Positions 30,819 to 41,148 of a DNA stretch of 64,000 bases are shown here, piece by piece; the stretch's first letter is position 1; the number at the start of each line of letters is the position of its first letter. The notes below the pieces were generated by a model. It searched no databases and was not told the origin of the DNA. It saw only the letters and a program-made list of their open reading frames with translations. The stretch comes from Nannochloropsis salina CCMP1776 (taxonomy: Eukaryota > Sar > Eustigmatophyceae > Eustigmatales > Monodopsidaceae). The stretch covers positions 1,090,765-1,154,764 of the forward strand of contig SDOX01000005.1 in the NCBI GenBank assembly GCA_004565275.1. The letters run 5' to 3'. The translations under genes and the position numbers were made by a program.

Positions 30819-32804
30819 ATGGCGTCGTCACATGGTCCTGGGCCTGCGATCTCTCATGTTGTAAGGATCGGGGACCACGCTAGAGAAAACCAAAATAGCC
30901 ATTGTAGCGTTCGTAGTGGTCTTACTGAGAGCGGTGACGATCAAGCCAGAAATGACCACGGTAACGGTACTGTCGACTCCTTTACTCCTCTAAATCGGGA
31001 ACCCAGCTACTGGAGCATCAGCGACATGACATTCACGCCTCATGTTGAGGAGCAAAGTAAGGCAGTTTTAAGTTGGAAGCACTTGACAGTTCGAAGCAAG
31101 CGATCACCCGAAAAGGCCTTGTTGAAAGATCTCTCGGGAAACATAACCGGAGGTTTTTGGAGCTTGATGGGCCCGAGCGGTAGTGGTAAATCCACGCTTG
31201 TCAACACCTTGGCATGTCGTTTGACACCTGGGATGTGGTTTGAAGGAGAGATTCGTCTGAATGGGCGCATGTACTGCCTGCATGATCTGAAGTGCATGTC
31301 AGGGTACGTAATGCAGGACGATCTCATGAATGGTGCTCTGACTGTATGGGAGACCTTGTTCTATGCTGGTGAGCTCCGGCTACCGCACGATATGACGGTG
31401 GAGCATCGGCGAGAAAGGGTCGAAGAGTCGATCGTTGAAATGGGCATTGGCCACGTTCGGGATGTTGTGGTGGGCGACTCATTGCATAAGGGTATATCGG
31501 GTGGAGAACGTAAACGCCTGGCTGTGGCGATGGAATTAATTACACATCCGGTTCTTCTCTTTCTCGACGAGCCCACCAGTGGCCTGGATTCCGTCACGGC
31601 GCTCTCTCTCTGTTCGAAGCTGAAGTCATTGGCCGCCTCGGGGCGCACGACCGTCATATGCACCATCCACCAGCCTCAATCCAAGCTCTTCGCGCTCTTC
31701 GACAACCTGATCCTCCTCAAGGCGGGAGAAATTGTGTATTTGGGGCCGGCCGGCAAAGCTGTGAGCTTTTTTGAAAAAGCGGGGTTCCCCTGTCCTCCCA
31801 TGACCAATCCTGCCGACCACTTGATGGACGTCATCACACCCGAGCTTGGAGAGGACGCAGACATCGCCAAGGCAAAAGGAGATCGGCTCAAAAAGTACTT
31901 CACACCGAAGGTCGTTGACCTTCACGCGGGGTCGGACAGACCTGCCATGCCAATGCGACAGCTGATCCCCTGGCCTAAGCAGTTCCACGTTCTCTTCCGC
32001 CGGTCCCTCCAAGAGCACAGGCGCAAATGGGTGCAAGTCGCTACTCAGATCCTTAATTCGATTCTTATGAGCATTTTGATAGGCTTTGTCTTCTACAGAA
32101 TTGGCGACAGCCAGGCCTCGATAAGTGTGCGACAGGCGGTCTTGTTTTTCTGTGTGATCAACCAAGGCATCTTTGCTTCGCTCGAAACGATCAATTCTTT
32201 CCCCAGTGAACGCGCTCTGACCTTGCGGGAGCGGGCAGCGGGGACGTACAATGTCTCGGCTTACTTTCTCGCCAAGACGGCAACGGACACGCTTTTCCAG
32301 CTCCTCCCACCCGTGGTCTTCAGCGCCATCGTTTATCACCTCGTTGGCTTGCAGGACACTCCCGAGAAGTTTTGGGTCTTTACTGGCTTCATGATCCTCT
32401 GCCAGCTCAGCGCCACCTCTTTGGCGACGATGGTGTCGTGCGTAGCGCGAACGACGGACCTGAGTGTGGTCGTGTTGCCGCTCTTCATCGAGATCGGACG
32501 TCTCTTCGGCGGGTATTTCCTGCCTCCCGCCCAGCTTCCTTTGTACTTTTCCTGGCTATACGCCCTGTCCTACGTAAAATACACGTACGTGGGCATTGCT
32601 CAAAACGAGCTGAGTGGTTTGAAATTTACATGTTTACCGTCAGAGCTGGTCGACGCCGCCTGTCCCATCAGCAGCGGGGAGGAAGTCATCAAACGGCTGG
32701 GCCTGGACTTTATAACTCGAGATCAAGCGGCAGGCATCTTAATACTTCTCGTCGTCATCTGCCGTGTGGTTGCCTATCTGGGGTTGCGATTTATCAAGTG
32801 GTAG
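30819..32804 (+). CDS. ABCG-type half transporter
   Basis: ABC half-transporter of 661 residues with the reverse ABCG/White-brown layout: ATPase first, six-span domain second; it must dimerise to work. ATPase motifs: Walker A GPSGSGKS at 118-125, YVMQDDLMNGALTVWETL (Q-loop region), signature ISGGERKRLAVAMEL (~227), Walker B LLFLDEPTSGLDS (~246), and the switch histidine in TIHQPQS. The membrane part begins at about residue 410 (ILMSILIGFVFYRIG) and includes FPSERALTLRERAAGTYNVS, a known ABCG motif, and a late GGYFLPPAQLP segment. The ATG at 30819 is the first in frame and the gene is intronless. Substrate cannot be told; relatives move sterols, lipids or xenobiotics. Confidence 0.95.
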   Translation: MASSHGPGPAISHVVRIGDHARENQNSHCSVRSGLTESGDDQARNDHGNGTVDSFTPLNREPSYWSISDMTFTPHVEEQSKAVLSWKHLTVRSKRSPEKALLKDLSGNITGGFWSLMGPSGSGKSTLVNTLACRLTPGMWFEGEIRLNGRMYCLHDLKCMSGYVMQDDLMNGALTVWETLFYAGELRLPHDMTVEHRRERVEESIVEMGIGHVRDVVVGDSLHKGISGGERKRLAVAMELITHPVLLFLDEPTSGLDSVTALSLCSKLKSLAASGRTTVICTIHQPQSKLFALFDNLILLKAGEIVYLGPAGKAVSFFEKAGFPCPPMTNPADHLMDVITPELGEDADIAKAKGDRLKKYFTPKVVDLHAGSDRPAMPMRQLIPWPKQFHVLFRRSLQEHRRKWVQVATQILNSILMSILIGFVFYRIGDSQASISVRQAVLFFCVINQGIFASLETINSFPSERALTLRERAAGTYNVSAYFLAKTATDTLFQLLPPVVFSAIVYHLVGLQDTPEKFWVFTGFMILCQLSATSLATMVSCVARTTDLSVVVLPLFIEIGRLFGGYFLPPAQLPLYFSWLYALSYVKYTYVGIAQNELSGLKFTCLPSELVDAACPISSGEEVIKRLGLDFITRDQAAGILILLVVICRVVAYLGLRFIKW

Positions 32805-33438
32805 CCTTACGAGGAAATACTCTTGAATGACTCGGCACAGGTCGTAAAGGCCTACGGTGCAAGGTTGCTCCACCGAACGAAAGAAAGCCTCCATCGTCGA
32901 ATGCTGGCATAATATAAGGCACATGCTACAATATGGCCATGTCGTGCTCCTCCACTGGATGGGGCGGATAGAATACACGGGTCCTGGCCTCGCGGAAAAT
33001 GGCCTTTGGAAGTACGTACTTGGTGCGGGAGAGGAGGCTTCGGCAGACTACCATCCTACAAGAAAAATGGTCGATTTAGGATAGTTACTTGGAGAACGAA
33101 GTGTAAACGTAAGGAAAACATGTCAGCCGGACGCATGATGGGCAAATGATTCGCGTGTTCCACCCTCTGAAATCTATTTCTAAGGAGGACAGAGATTTGC
33201 CTACATGGATCGGCTTTGCACACTGTATGTAGACATGGACAGAAGAAAGAAAAAAGATTGAGGTTGATTGCATATCTAGAAGAAACATGTGATGTACCTG
33301 ACCAGCTACAAAGACGCGTATAGACAGGACGGAAGGGAAACCAATGATTTCTAGCATCAATTATTAAGCCCACAGGGAGACCAAAATGATGCGTAATGTA
33401 AACTATGAAGCCCGAATTCTTTCGAATAATTTTTTCCA
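32805..33438. other. Convergent gap between ABCG and LYR genes
   Basis: 3' UTRs of two convergent genes. Short minus-strand frames (to 128 codons) downstream of the LYR gene have no motif. Nothing else seen. Confidence 0.45.
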
Positions 33439-33741
33439 TCAAATTTCGCGCTTGTTGTGGTACATTGGATCACAGACTAGCTTGGACAAGGAAGCCGCTT
33501 GGATTCTCACGGTGTCAAGCTGAAGGGCGGCGTATTCCAAGGCAAAGGCGACTTTACTTGGGTCTGTCTCGTATCTAGCTGCCTCAAACTCCTCTCGTAG
33601 CTTGTCGCGAACAAATTTCTTCCGACGTATCGTAGGCATACCCCGGGAGGCTCTCCAAATCGCGCGATATAGCTGCAAGGCCTGTCCTCCTGATGCGATC
33701 GTGCTCAAGCGACGAAATGCGCTGAGGCCCCCGACATTCAT
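33439..33741 (-). CDS. Small LYR-motif protein, probably mitochondrial
   Basis: A 100-residue protein of the Complex1_LYR family, small accessory proteins that bind acyl carrier protein and serve Fe-S assembly or respiratory-complex biogenesis. The motif LYRAIWRASRGMP (23-35) fits the LYR signature, followed by basic helices (RRKKFVRDKLREEFEAARYE) and a conserved-looking phenylalanine region. The N terminus (MNVGGLSAFRRLSTIASGG) is positively charged and serine-rich like a mitochondrial presequence. I cannot assign it to one LYRM subgroup. Divergent from the MFS gene. Confidence 0.75.
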   Translation of the reverse strand: MNVGGLSAFRRLSTIASGGQALQLYRAIWRASRGMPTIRRKKFVRDKLREEFEAARYETDPSKVAFALEYAALQLDTVRIQAASLSKLVCDPMYHNKREI

Positions 33742-34154
33742 GAAGTATTGATGTCAGTTCTTGTACACCGTTGCACTATAGCTATCCCTCAGTCGCAAGA
33801 AAAGTCTGCCGAAAAATTGGCTCGCAAAAAGTCCTGAGAAGCAACTCGAGTGGATTACTTTTTCTTGACCTCCTGCCTTTTTTCCAATGAAGGGTAGGCA
33901 GCTTCTTTACGTGCTTTAATGGGCTGCTGCTCGACAGGCTAGAGTGCTTTTGCAACACCTGCTTCCGGATCCGTGCAATCTACGTCTGCTATGTCAAGTA
34001 ATGAAGTGAGGGTGGTATTCGCATTGGGTAGTGCCTGAAATCGACACTGCCCCTCCTCGTGCTGTATGTTCGCCAAGAAATCGCCCGCCTTGCCCTGTTC
34101 CATGACAATTCACCACAATACTCATACACGTTACTCAGAATCCCTCGATACAGC
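33742..34154. promoter_or_regulatory. Divergent upstream region, LYR and MFS genes
   Basis: About 0.4 kb feeding the LYR gene (minus) and MFS gene (plus). The MFS frame is open to the left but lacks an ATG before 34155. No named motif. Confidence 0.35.
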
Positions 34155-35819
34155 ATGTCCACAAGCACGTTCGCGCAGTTATGTGCGCGGTCGGAGGCAT
34201 TTTTCTCCTCCGTGGTATCATCACCCAAACTCATACCAGAAGCGGCGCGCGCGACCTCTGCTGCCACTCGTACGTCCCGTCCCCCCCCCGCTACAAGCAG
34301 TCCTTGCACGGTAGATGAGCGGCGGTATTTGTACGTGCTTCCGGTTCTCTTTCTTGAATACTTGGCGCTCAGTCTCAGCCGTGCCTTGTTACCAGGCCTG
34401 ATGAATTCCGCTTTTGGAAACTACACGTACCACGTCTTGGGCATAGTGGAGACGGCGAAAGGCATCCTGGCATTTATGGCATGCCCCTTGTTTGGGAAGC
34501 TCAGCGACGTCGTTGGACGACGGACTGGGCTTTTTATTACTGTACTAGGTACAACCCTGCCCATTTCTAGCTTAGCCCTGACGCAGAGCATGTGGATTTA
34601 CGCTGTGGCTCAGGGCTTGTCAGGCGTCTTTGCTTCCACGTTCACTATCACGTTTGCCTACATCGCGGACCTGGTGCACAAGGAGCGACGATCGTCCGCG
34701 TACGGCCTAGCACTCGCCACCTTCGGGCTCTCGTATTGTCTTGGGCCCATCCTGGGGGGGTTCCTGGCAGAGCGGTTTTCTTACCGCGCTGTCTTTGCCG
34801 TCTCGGTGGCCCTGGTCGTGCTGGCGGTGGCGTACATTGTCGTGATCTTGCCGGAATCGCGCTCGACGGAGCAACAGCGGTGTCGACGGGGGATCCGTTT
34901 ACTTGCCGCAGGGATGCCCCCCCCGGAGGATTACTTGCCCATGTCCTGGAGCCCTTTCTCGGTCTTGGAGGTCTTCTCGGGCGAGCCTCTCCTACGGAGC
35001 GTCAGCAAGATAGTCTTTCTGTACTACACAGGGGTGTGGGCCATCGTCTCCACCCTGATGGTGCACGTGCAGCGATCTTTCCACGCGGACGAGGTGACGC
35101 TCGGGGAGCTCATGTCCGCCTTCGGGGTCTGCACCATGCTCTCTGAGGGCGTCCTGGTGCGCCTGATGGTCCCCCACTTCGGGGAGAAAGGGGCCATGCA
35201 GATAGGCCTCGCGGCCTTCGCCTTGCAGTGCGCTTTTTTCAGCTTCGCCCGGCACATCCACGACGTCCTCTTTTCCCTCCTCTTCTCGACCTTGGCCAAC
35301 CTGGTCTACCCTGCCGTCTCCTCGCTCGTCTCGCGCAGCGTGCCTCCCTCCAAACAGGGAGAGGCTCTAGGGGCCATGAATGGAATCCGGGCCCTGACCG
35401 AAGGCTTCGGCCCGCTCCTTTTCGGGTCCCTCATGTTCCTCTGCCAAGACACCAGGGCGCCTGGAGCGCCCTACTTGTTGGCAAGTGCGTGCAGTGTGGC
35501 GGCGTTGCTGCAAACGAACAAGCTCCCGAGCGAGGCTGAAATCTGGGAGTACGAGAAGAGGGTCTCCAAGCAAGCCGGGCTGCAGGAGGCTGTTGGACTC
35601 CTGTCGGAGGAAGGCCAATGTGAAGAGGAGGGGGAAGGAGGGGACCCGAACGAGGAGGAGAAGGAAAGTGAGAGCGAGCAACAGAGCCCGGAGGGGCATC
35701 TTCCCAAGGACTTGACGAAAAAGTCAACGACGAAGCCGTCGGCCTCGACACTCCAGGCGTCCCAACTCGGCCAAAAACGCGTGCCAAAACATGAGCTAAA
35801 GCAAGTTTGCTCTGTGTAG
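34155..35819 (+). CDS. MFSD14/HIAT1-like major facilitator transporter
   Basis: Twelve-span secondary transporter of 554 residues, intronless. The sequence matches the MFSD14 (hippocampus abundant transcript) and bacterial TetA-like group: LPVLFLEYLALSL in span 1, the MFS signature FGKLSDVVGRRTGLF in loop 2-3, SGVFASTFTITFAYIADLV, RSSAYGLALATFGLSYCLGP, and in the second half YPAVSSLVSRSVPPSKQGEA with GAMNGIRALTEGFGPLLFG. After span 12 there is a ~100-residue hydrophilic, Glu/Ser-rich tail. The N-terminal ~60 residues before span 1 are serine/alanine-rich. Substrate unknown. Confidence 0.88.
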   Translation: MSTSTFAQLCARSEAFFSSVVSSPKLIPEAARATSAATRTSRPPPATSSPCTVDERRYLYVLPVLFLEYLALSLSRALLPGLMNSAFGNYTYHVLGIVETAKGILAFMACPLFGKLSDVVGRRTGLFITVLGTTLPISSLALTQSMWIYAVAQGLSGVFASTFTITFAYIADLVHKERRSSAYGLALATFGLSYCLGPILGGFLAERFSYRAVFAVSVALVVLAVAYIVVILPESRSTEQQRCRRGIRLLAAGMPPPEDYLPMSWSPFSVLEVFSGEPLLRSVSKIVFLYYTGVWAIVSTLMVHVQRSFHADEVTLGELMSAFGVCTMLSEGVLVRLMVPHFGEKGAMQIGLAAFALQCAFFSFARHIHDVLFSLLFSTLANLVYPAVSSLVSRSVPPSKQGEALGAMNGIRALTEGFGPLLFGSLMFLCQDTRAPGAPYLLASACSVAALLQTNKLPSEAEIWEYEKRVSKQAGLQEAVGLLSEEGQCEEEGEGGDPNEEEKESESEQQSPEGHLPKDLTKKSTTKPSASTLQASQLGQKRVPKHELKQVCSV

Positions 35820-36725
35820 GGGCGGCCCTGAGGTAACATGACTGTAGAAATCTGGTGTAAAGAAAAGTATTGACCCTCGTTTCCAGTGACAACAGCCAAA
35901 GCCCGAAAGCGACAAAGAGTAGAGCTCATTCTCTGTCCATATGCTTGCAGTTTAATTTCATGACGCAACTTCTGCTCGTCTGCGATCCACTTCTTGAAGT
36001 ATTGCAAGGTATGTTCCAATTTCCACAGAGCGTTCTGGGGATGAGACACATGTGTCACCCTCTTTTGTTCTATGCTACCATGCGTGTGCTTCTGTTGAGC
36101 GTCTGCTGTACACGACATATTAAAAACAGGGCAACCATGCAGATTTCGATAATATAATATGCATATGAGTTGCTGGTAGAAGCTGCCATCTGCCCTGGCC
36201 AATGATTTCCCATTGCATGGTTCATAGAGGACAAGGACCAGAACAGGGGGAACGTAAAGAGTAGCTGGCATTCTTTTTGTTACACCTTGATCTTCTCCAG
36301 ACAACTTTTGTGGCATTAAGGCTAAAGAAAAGCGTACAAGAAGCAAAAAGCTCTTTCCCGGATAATACTACGTCTCCTTTGCTGGGTGCGTAGCGCGTCA
36401 GGAGGCTGTGAAGCCCACGCCTCCACACCTCCGTTGATGGCGCGACCATTCTTATTTTGCGAAGGCTGATGACACATTTTTTTGAAGACACGGCGCCAGC
36501 GTCGCTGCAAATGTGAGCTCTTTCCCAGGTCAGGGAAACCCATCGCCCCCTTCTCGCTTCCTGCTTTCGATAGCCTCCTCCCTCGCGCGGGCGCTTAGGA
36601 ATTTCCTCAAACTCATCCTCGCATATCCCGTTTAATGTTTGGACGAAGGTTGGGCACGACTTGCATGATGTGTGCTGCCGTAATGGCTGGTGCCGTCGCT
36701 TCTTTCTTGTTTTACGACTTCTCAT
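35820..36725 (-). CDS. Unresolved small spliced gene(s) on the minus strand
   Basis: Two stretches look protein-coding but do not join cleanly. One (about 36370-36450) starts MVAPSTEVWRRGLHSLLTRY; the other follows a good acceptor (CTCATCCCCAG, about 36034) and reads NALWKLEHTLQYFKKWIADE then QKLRHEIKLQAYGQRM to about 35880. The second runs on antisense into the MFS gene without a nearby stop, so another exon end is missing. The Arg/Gln-rich helical second block is faintly like the ATP-synthase assembly factor FMC1 (a LYR relative), but this is a weak guess. Boundaries given are those of the region, not of a confirmed gene. Confidence 0.35.
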
Positions 36726-36810
36726 TATTGTTGTCCATGCTCACGTGCAACACATGCAGGAAGACGGACGGAGACATACTGTTCCCGTTCACCGCGGTGG
36801 CAGAGGAAGG

Positions 36811-37563
36811 ATGACATCATTCATCAAAGTCGTGTCCTACCTCTTCTTTGTTGTAACTCTATCACTAGCCCTCGCATTGGGCTACCTACGGCAAAATCCT
36901 GAATTCAGGCATCGCTGGTTTGCCAGCGTATGTACGTGCCTGGTGTCCAACCAACCGGAGCAGCACGCGATACGCTGCGACCTCCTGAAAGACGTGCGAG
37001 GAGACGTGCTTGAATTAGGACCAGGACCCGCTACTAATATGGAATGCTTTGAGGGCAAAACGAGCATTACATCTTACACGGGAATCGAACCCAATATCTT
37101 TCTGCATGAAGTGTTTCGGAATAAAACTGCGCACTTATCTTTGCCTTTCCCCCTCGAACTCAAAACGCTGGAAGGCGAGCACTCCGGGTTGCCGGACGAA
37201 AAGTTTGACACAGTGGTCTTCACACACGTCTTGTGCAGCGTCCACAATGCCACGCAGGTGCTAGCCGAAGTGGATCGCGTCCTCAAACCGGGAGGGCGCG
37301 TCTTCTTCTTGGAGCATATCGCCAGCCCCCCCGGGTCATGGATGCGTTTTTTCCAGAAAACGATCGAGCCTATTTGGTCGATTGCTTTGGATGGTTGCAA
37401 ATTTCCCGATACACATCTTCTCTTGGAACGGTTCAAAAATCAAGGCAAGGAAGGATTTGAGGTCATGTATCACTTCTTCGATGCGCCCATGCCCTTGGCT
37501 ATCGTTAAACCCCACCTGATGGGCCACGCCGTGAAGAAAGGCAGGGAGGCCGGAGAGCAGTGA
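36811..37563 (+). CDS. METTL7-like membrane-anchored methyltransferase
   Basis: SAM-dependent methyltransferase of 250 residues, the usual METTL7 (TMT1) length. An N-terminal hydrophobic anchor (VVSYLFFVVTLSLALALGYL) is followed by the SAM-binding motif VLELGPGPATNMECF, TGIEPNIFLHEVF, FDTVVFTHVLCSVHN, VLKPGGRVFFLEHIASPPGSW, and the family ending DGCKFPDTH and PMPLAIVKPHLMGHAVK. Animal relatives are ER/lipid-droplet thiol methyltransferases; the substrate here is unknown. The ATG at 36811 places the anchor at the very N terminus; two earlier in-frame codons (GC-poor leader from 36661) look like 5' UTR. Convergent with the mutase gene. Confidence 0.88.
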   Translation: MTSFIKVVSYLFFVVTLSLALALGYLRQNPEFRHRWFASVCTCLVSNQPEQHAIRCDLLKDVRGDVLELGPGPATNMECFEGKTSITSYTGIEPNIFLHEVFRNKTAHLSLPFPLELKTLEGEHSGLPDEKFDTVVFTHVLCSVHNATQVLAEVDRVLKPGGRVFFLEHIASPPGSWMRFFQKTIEPIWSIALDGCKFPDTHLLLERFKNQGKEGFEVMYHFFDAPMPLAIVKPHLMGHAVKKGREAGEQ

Positions 37564-37798
37564 TAAAATTGTGCATGCAGTTTTATAAGGAAACCTAGCG
37601 TTCGGTGGTTTGTGTGACAAGAAAAGGCCAAAGGTGCGCGTCGGAAATTACCCTAAAAAAACTACAAGATACAAAGCAAGCTGATATGTTGATGTCGAGA
37701 CTTCCTTTTTGGGGGCATAGGGGACCATGTAATTCGTAGTCTTAAGCACTTTGAAATTTGAGTCACCCGTGGTTCTTCATGGAAGTTCTTCGCTGAGC

Positions 37799-39698
37799 TC
37801 ATGCGGCGGTTGGCGCCACATTCGAGGGGCTTGGCCTTCTCTTTGTCTCCGTGGAGCCGATCGCCTCACTCCCCCCCTGAAGGTGACATGTCTCACGTCC
37901 CGTAATGCCCAGATCGTTAAAGTGCATTGTCTCACACGTGTCTATCAACGCCGCGGCCTCTGCCTTGCCCATCGACCAACCCTTCTTCAAGAGCACCGTC
38001 AGAGCCAAGGGATCGTAGTACCGCAATTTCCTGTCACCTCTCTCTTGTCCTTTCCTTTTTCCTAATCCCCCTTTCTTCTGACCTCGCTCGACCGCTTGAT
38101 GGCATCGACGGGCGCAGCTCTGTGCCTTCTTCCAGGCTTTGGAATTCACTACCCCAGGCAACCGCACGGTCGTCTCCTCAGCGTCCATCACAATGGCGTC
38201 CACCGCCTCCACACCCTGCATCATGCTGTGATCCTGGTTACTGACTTCGTATTTCCAAGCCCCGAAGCGGCCGCGCGATTTGATGTCTTTTGCCTCCAGT
38301 GCCTCCAGGGCCCGCCCGCAAACCTCCTCCCTTTCTAGAAAAGGGGTCGGATACCCGTACTCCAGTCGACGATGGAAGCGAGAAATGACCTTGTCCCGTT
38401 CTACGTTGAGAAGCTTTACAGTGTAGAAGCCTTGCAAGACCGAGTCGACGATGTTAGAGGGATCCACGGGCCGCGCCGCCGTCTCGCAGACCTCCGCCAT
38501 GAGGGACCATTGCTGACCCGGCATGGGGACGTTATAGGGCGAATAATTCGAAAAGACTGTCACCCGGTAAAATGGACAATCGTCTTCGGGGAAATACATC
38601 CAACACTGGCCTTGCAAGTGAGCGGGCGGTTGGCCGGCCACCCCGATCCCAACCACATGGGTAGAGGAGTATCGGAACCGTGGCACGAGGGCAGGCAAGT
38701 CTTCTAGGCCTCTCCCCACCACGAGCCCGCACAGTCGATCCAACGGCATCGTGCTGATCAAATTTCTGTACGGCACGTCCGATCCGTCCGCGAGCCTAAG
38801 TACCTTCCTGTCGGCGTCCACGGCCACAATCTCTGAATTGAATCTAAACTTGCTCGGGTCAATTCCCTCGTAGATCCGCCGCCAGATGAAGCCTGTTCCT
38901 CCTCGCAGCGGGAAGCGAAAGGTGTGATTGGGACCCCAAGTGGTGTCGTTGGTACCGTTCCCTTTGTGCTCCTTGATACGGGTCAAATCCACGGTAGCAA
39001 CCCGATCCTCCATCCAGGCAGCGTTCATCTCACTTGGTTCGTAACCCCAAACCTTGCGGTTATACGGTGCCATAAAAAGGTTCACAATGCCTCGGCCGAA
39101 ATTATTTTGAAGCCATTCGAGAAATGTACGTGGCTTAGTCAGGCGTGATATATTCTGCTGCTGTATTTCAACGAGGCCGTCTATGCACTCGTGAAAGTCT
39201 TCTGCGGACAAGCGGTGGATATTGTTCTGAAAAGGATAGGGAATAAATCGACCTTTTTGCCAGATATAGCTCACACGCTCTCGTTTACACCAGTCTCTTA
39301 CAATGTGGTCCAACACTTTGTCAAAGTAAGCATAGTGAGAGAAGATGACATGGCCTCCTGGACATTGAGATGTGTGATAGGGATGAGGACTCGATCGTGA
39401 ATTTTAACATTAAAAAATCAAGAAAGCCATCGAATTGACACTTCGTTGCGGATTTGATTTATTGATAAGATATGGAAAGCAAACATTCGAATGAACGAAG
39501 TAAAGGTAGAAGAAACTTACCCATATCCCAAAGGAAGCCCTCCTCGTCTTTTGCCGTTACTGACAGGCCACCCGGTTCGGAGCCAGCCTCCAATACGATA
39601 AAGTTTTTTACCCCAAGCTCATGCAAACGATGTGCAGCGCCTAACCCACAAGGTCCAGAGCCGATGACAACGATTGGAGGCTCCTCTGTGGGAGCCAT
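37799..39698 (-). CDS. glf: UDP-galactopyranose mutase, eukaryotic type
   Basis: Flavoenzyme that interconverts UDP-galactopyranose and UDP-galactofuranose. Model: complement(join(37799..39357,39521..39698)); a 163-nt intron rebuilds FLWDMG/GHVIFSHYAYFD, a diagnostic eukaryotic UGM motif. Further hallmarks: FAD fold VVIGSGPCGLGAA (8-20), VSYIWQKGRFIPYPFQNN, FMAPYNRKVWGYEPSEM, WGPNHTFRFPLRGGTG, YSSTHVVGIGV, YFPEDDCPFYRVTVFSNYSPY, and NQDHSMMQGVEAVD for flavin/substrate contacts. The protein is 578 residues, with about 80 extra basic and polar C-terminal residues compared with fungal enzymes. The start used is MAPTEEPP; upstream in-frame ATGs at 39758 and 39800 would add an N-terminal extension. 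Confidence 0.93.
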
Positions 39699-39800
39699 GA
39701 ATCTATATCTCTTCGACGAGCACGGGGCGGCCCCAGATGGGGGAGAACATGCCCTCATGAAGGTAAGAGCTGTGTGAAGAACACGATCATGGAAATACAT

Positions 39801-41148
39801 GCTGTGTCAGAACGTTGTTGATCATGGTATGATAAGACAATTTTTATCTGGTGTTTGACAGCATCATGTTGGCGTACATACTTAATCCCATCTCATTCAG
39901 ACCGTTTCGAAGATCTCGTCTGATATTTTAAATTTTCAAAACTCATCAGATAATCATCCACTGGATGCTGTGATGCAAGAATCGCCTGTGAATACTATCA
40001 TTTCTTTTTGCTGCCTGTTTTTCGCCATTAGAGCTATATCACTCAAAGGAATAATAGAGAGGGGCTTCTTCTCGGCAGGCTGAGAACAACCCAATTTATA
40101 AGCTTGCTCTTCAACATGAACTCCCTTCCTTCGACGATTTTGTTGTGAAGTCACTCGTCTTGGAAATTTGATGCATTCGCAAGACATTTGAGTCTTTGTT
40201 TACCGATAACGATCTTTGACTTCTTGAATTGAAAGTAAGAAATGGTTTCCTCAATTCTGTTGCTAGTTTTTCTTCGAATTTTTTTGGGCACGGATATGGG
40301 GTTTTGGAGCGAGGAACTCTTGCCACGACATCGACTTCCCAGGACCTAGTCCACTGATACGTTTTGACATCTATTTCTTTGATCTTATACTACGTGCGGT
40401 TTATTTGTAAGCTTTAGAAGTCCATAATGACAATTAAAAAGCTTATGCGAAATGACGAGCACAAGAGACGTGTTGCGGTTATGCGAACATACATACATAC
40501 ATACAATTTACGATTATGCGAGCATGAAATCTTAGTCCGTGATAAGGTCTACCTGCATGATGATAATGATGCGTGCAAATGGTGTCGATATGTTTCCTCT
40601 GTTAGCCTTCTCCGTTTTTGCGCTCACACTTTCGCAGCCCAGTTATTTGCGTAGGGCATGACAAGATGGATGGGCTCTACTTCAAACAACCCTTGTAGAC
40701 GCACTCGACCTTTCTCTTCTTAGGTACAAACGAGCCGACCATGTGAAGGGTTATGGGGAAATCACCCTGCGGTTCAGGCGCGGGCCACTTGCAGTCGAGG
40801 GGCGTGACGACACGGCCGTGAGGCAGAGCAACCACGGAGCCAGTCCCCGCCAGGGGGCTCCCACGTCGCACCTGGTGGAGACCGTGGACCTTATTATCAC
40901 GTTAAAAACTGGCCCGAAACTCAAAATAAATGATGAAAGTAATCCGTCAAGGTAGCATTTTGAAACGTTTGACCGAAGAAATGTCTCTATTGGTGAAGTC
41001 AACTCCTTCGCTGCTCACTGAGCGCTCAATGTACCCCAGCCGCTATCTTTCCGCCATATTGCTCGTCCTTGAAGGCAACTCATCATGTCTCATTTCATCG
41101 ACGCATCCACAATTCTCTGACATCGTGCAGGCAAGACACTGCGCTGCT
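39801..41148. other. 1.3-kb divergent gap, UGM and second RAP gene
   Basis: AT-rich on the left, with a (CATA)n run at about 40490-40505. The only coding-like stretch is the minus-strand segment 40677-40871, listed separately. The RAP frame is open back to an ATG at 40930. Confidence 0.4.
40677..40871 (-). CDS. Orphan coding-like segment with basic PKKRKV motif
   Basis: After an acceptor-like CTCCACCAG, one minus-strand frame gives about 64 residues in GC-rich codons (GSPLAGTGSVVALPHGRV ... DFPITLHMVGSFVPKKRKVE) and ends at TAG. Its composition is unlike the AT-rich surroundings. PKKRKV equals a classical nuclear-import signal but six residues can match by chance. No ATG opens the segment except one (MVGSF) 22 residues from the end, and no 5' exon was found. 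Confidence 0.25.
   Translation of the reverse strand: MRRGSPLAGTGSVVALPHGRVVTPLDCKWPAPEPQGDFPITLHMVGSFVPKKRKVECVYKGCLK

Noticed and set aside
33989-34309. 106-codon frame antisense to the MFS N terminus
   Set aside because: Shadow of the Ser/Ala-rich leader; no motif.
40695-40760. PKKRKV taken as proof of a nuclear protein
   Set aside because: Six basic residues can arise by chance and the surrounding frame lacks a start.
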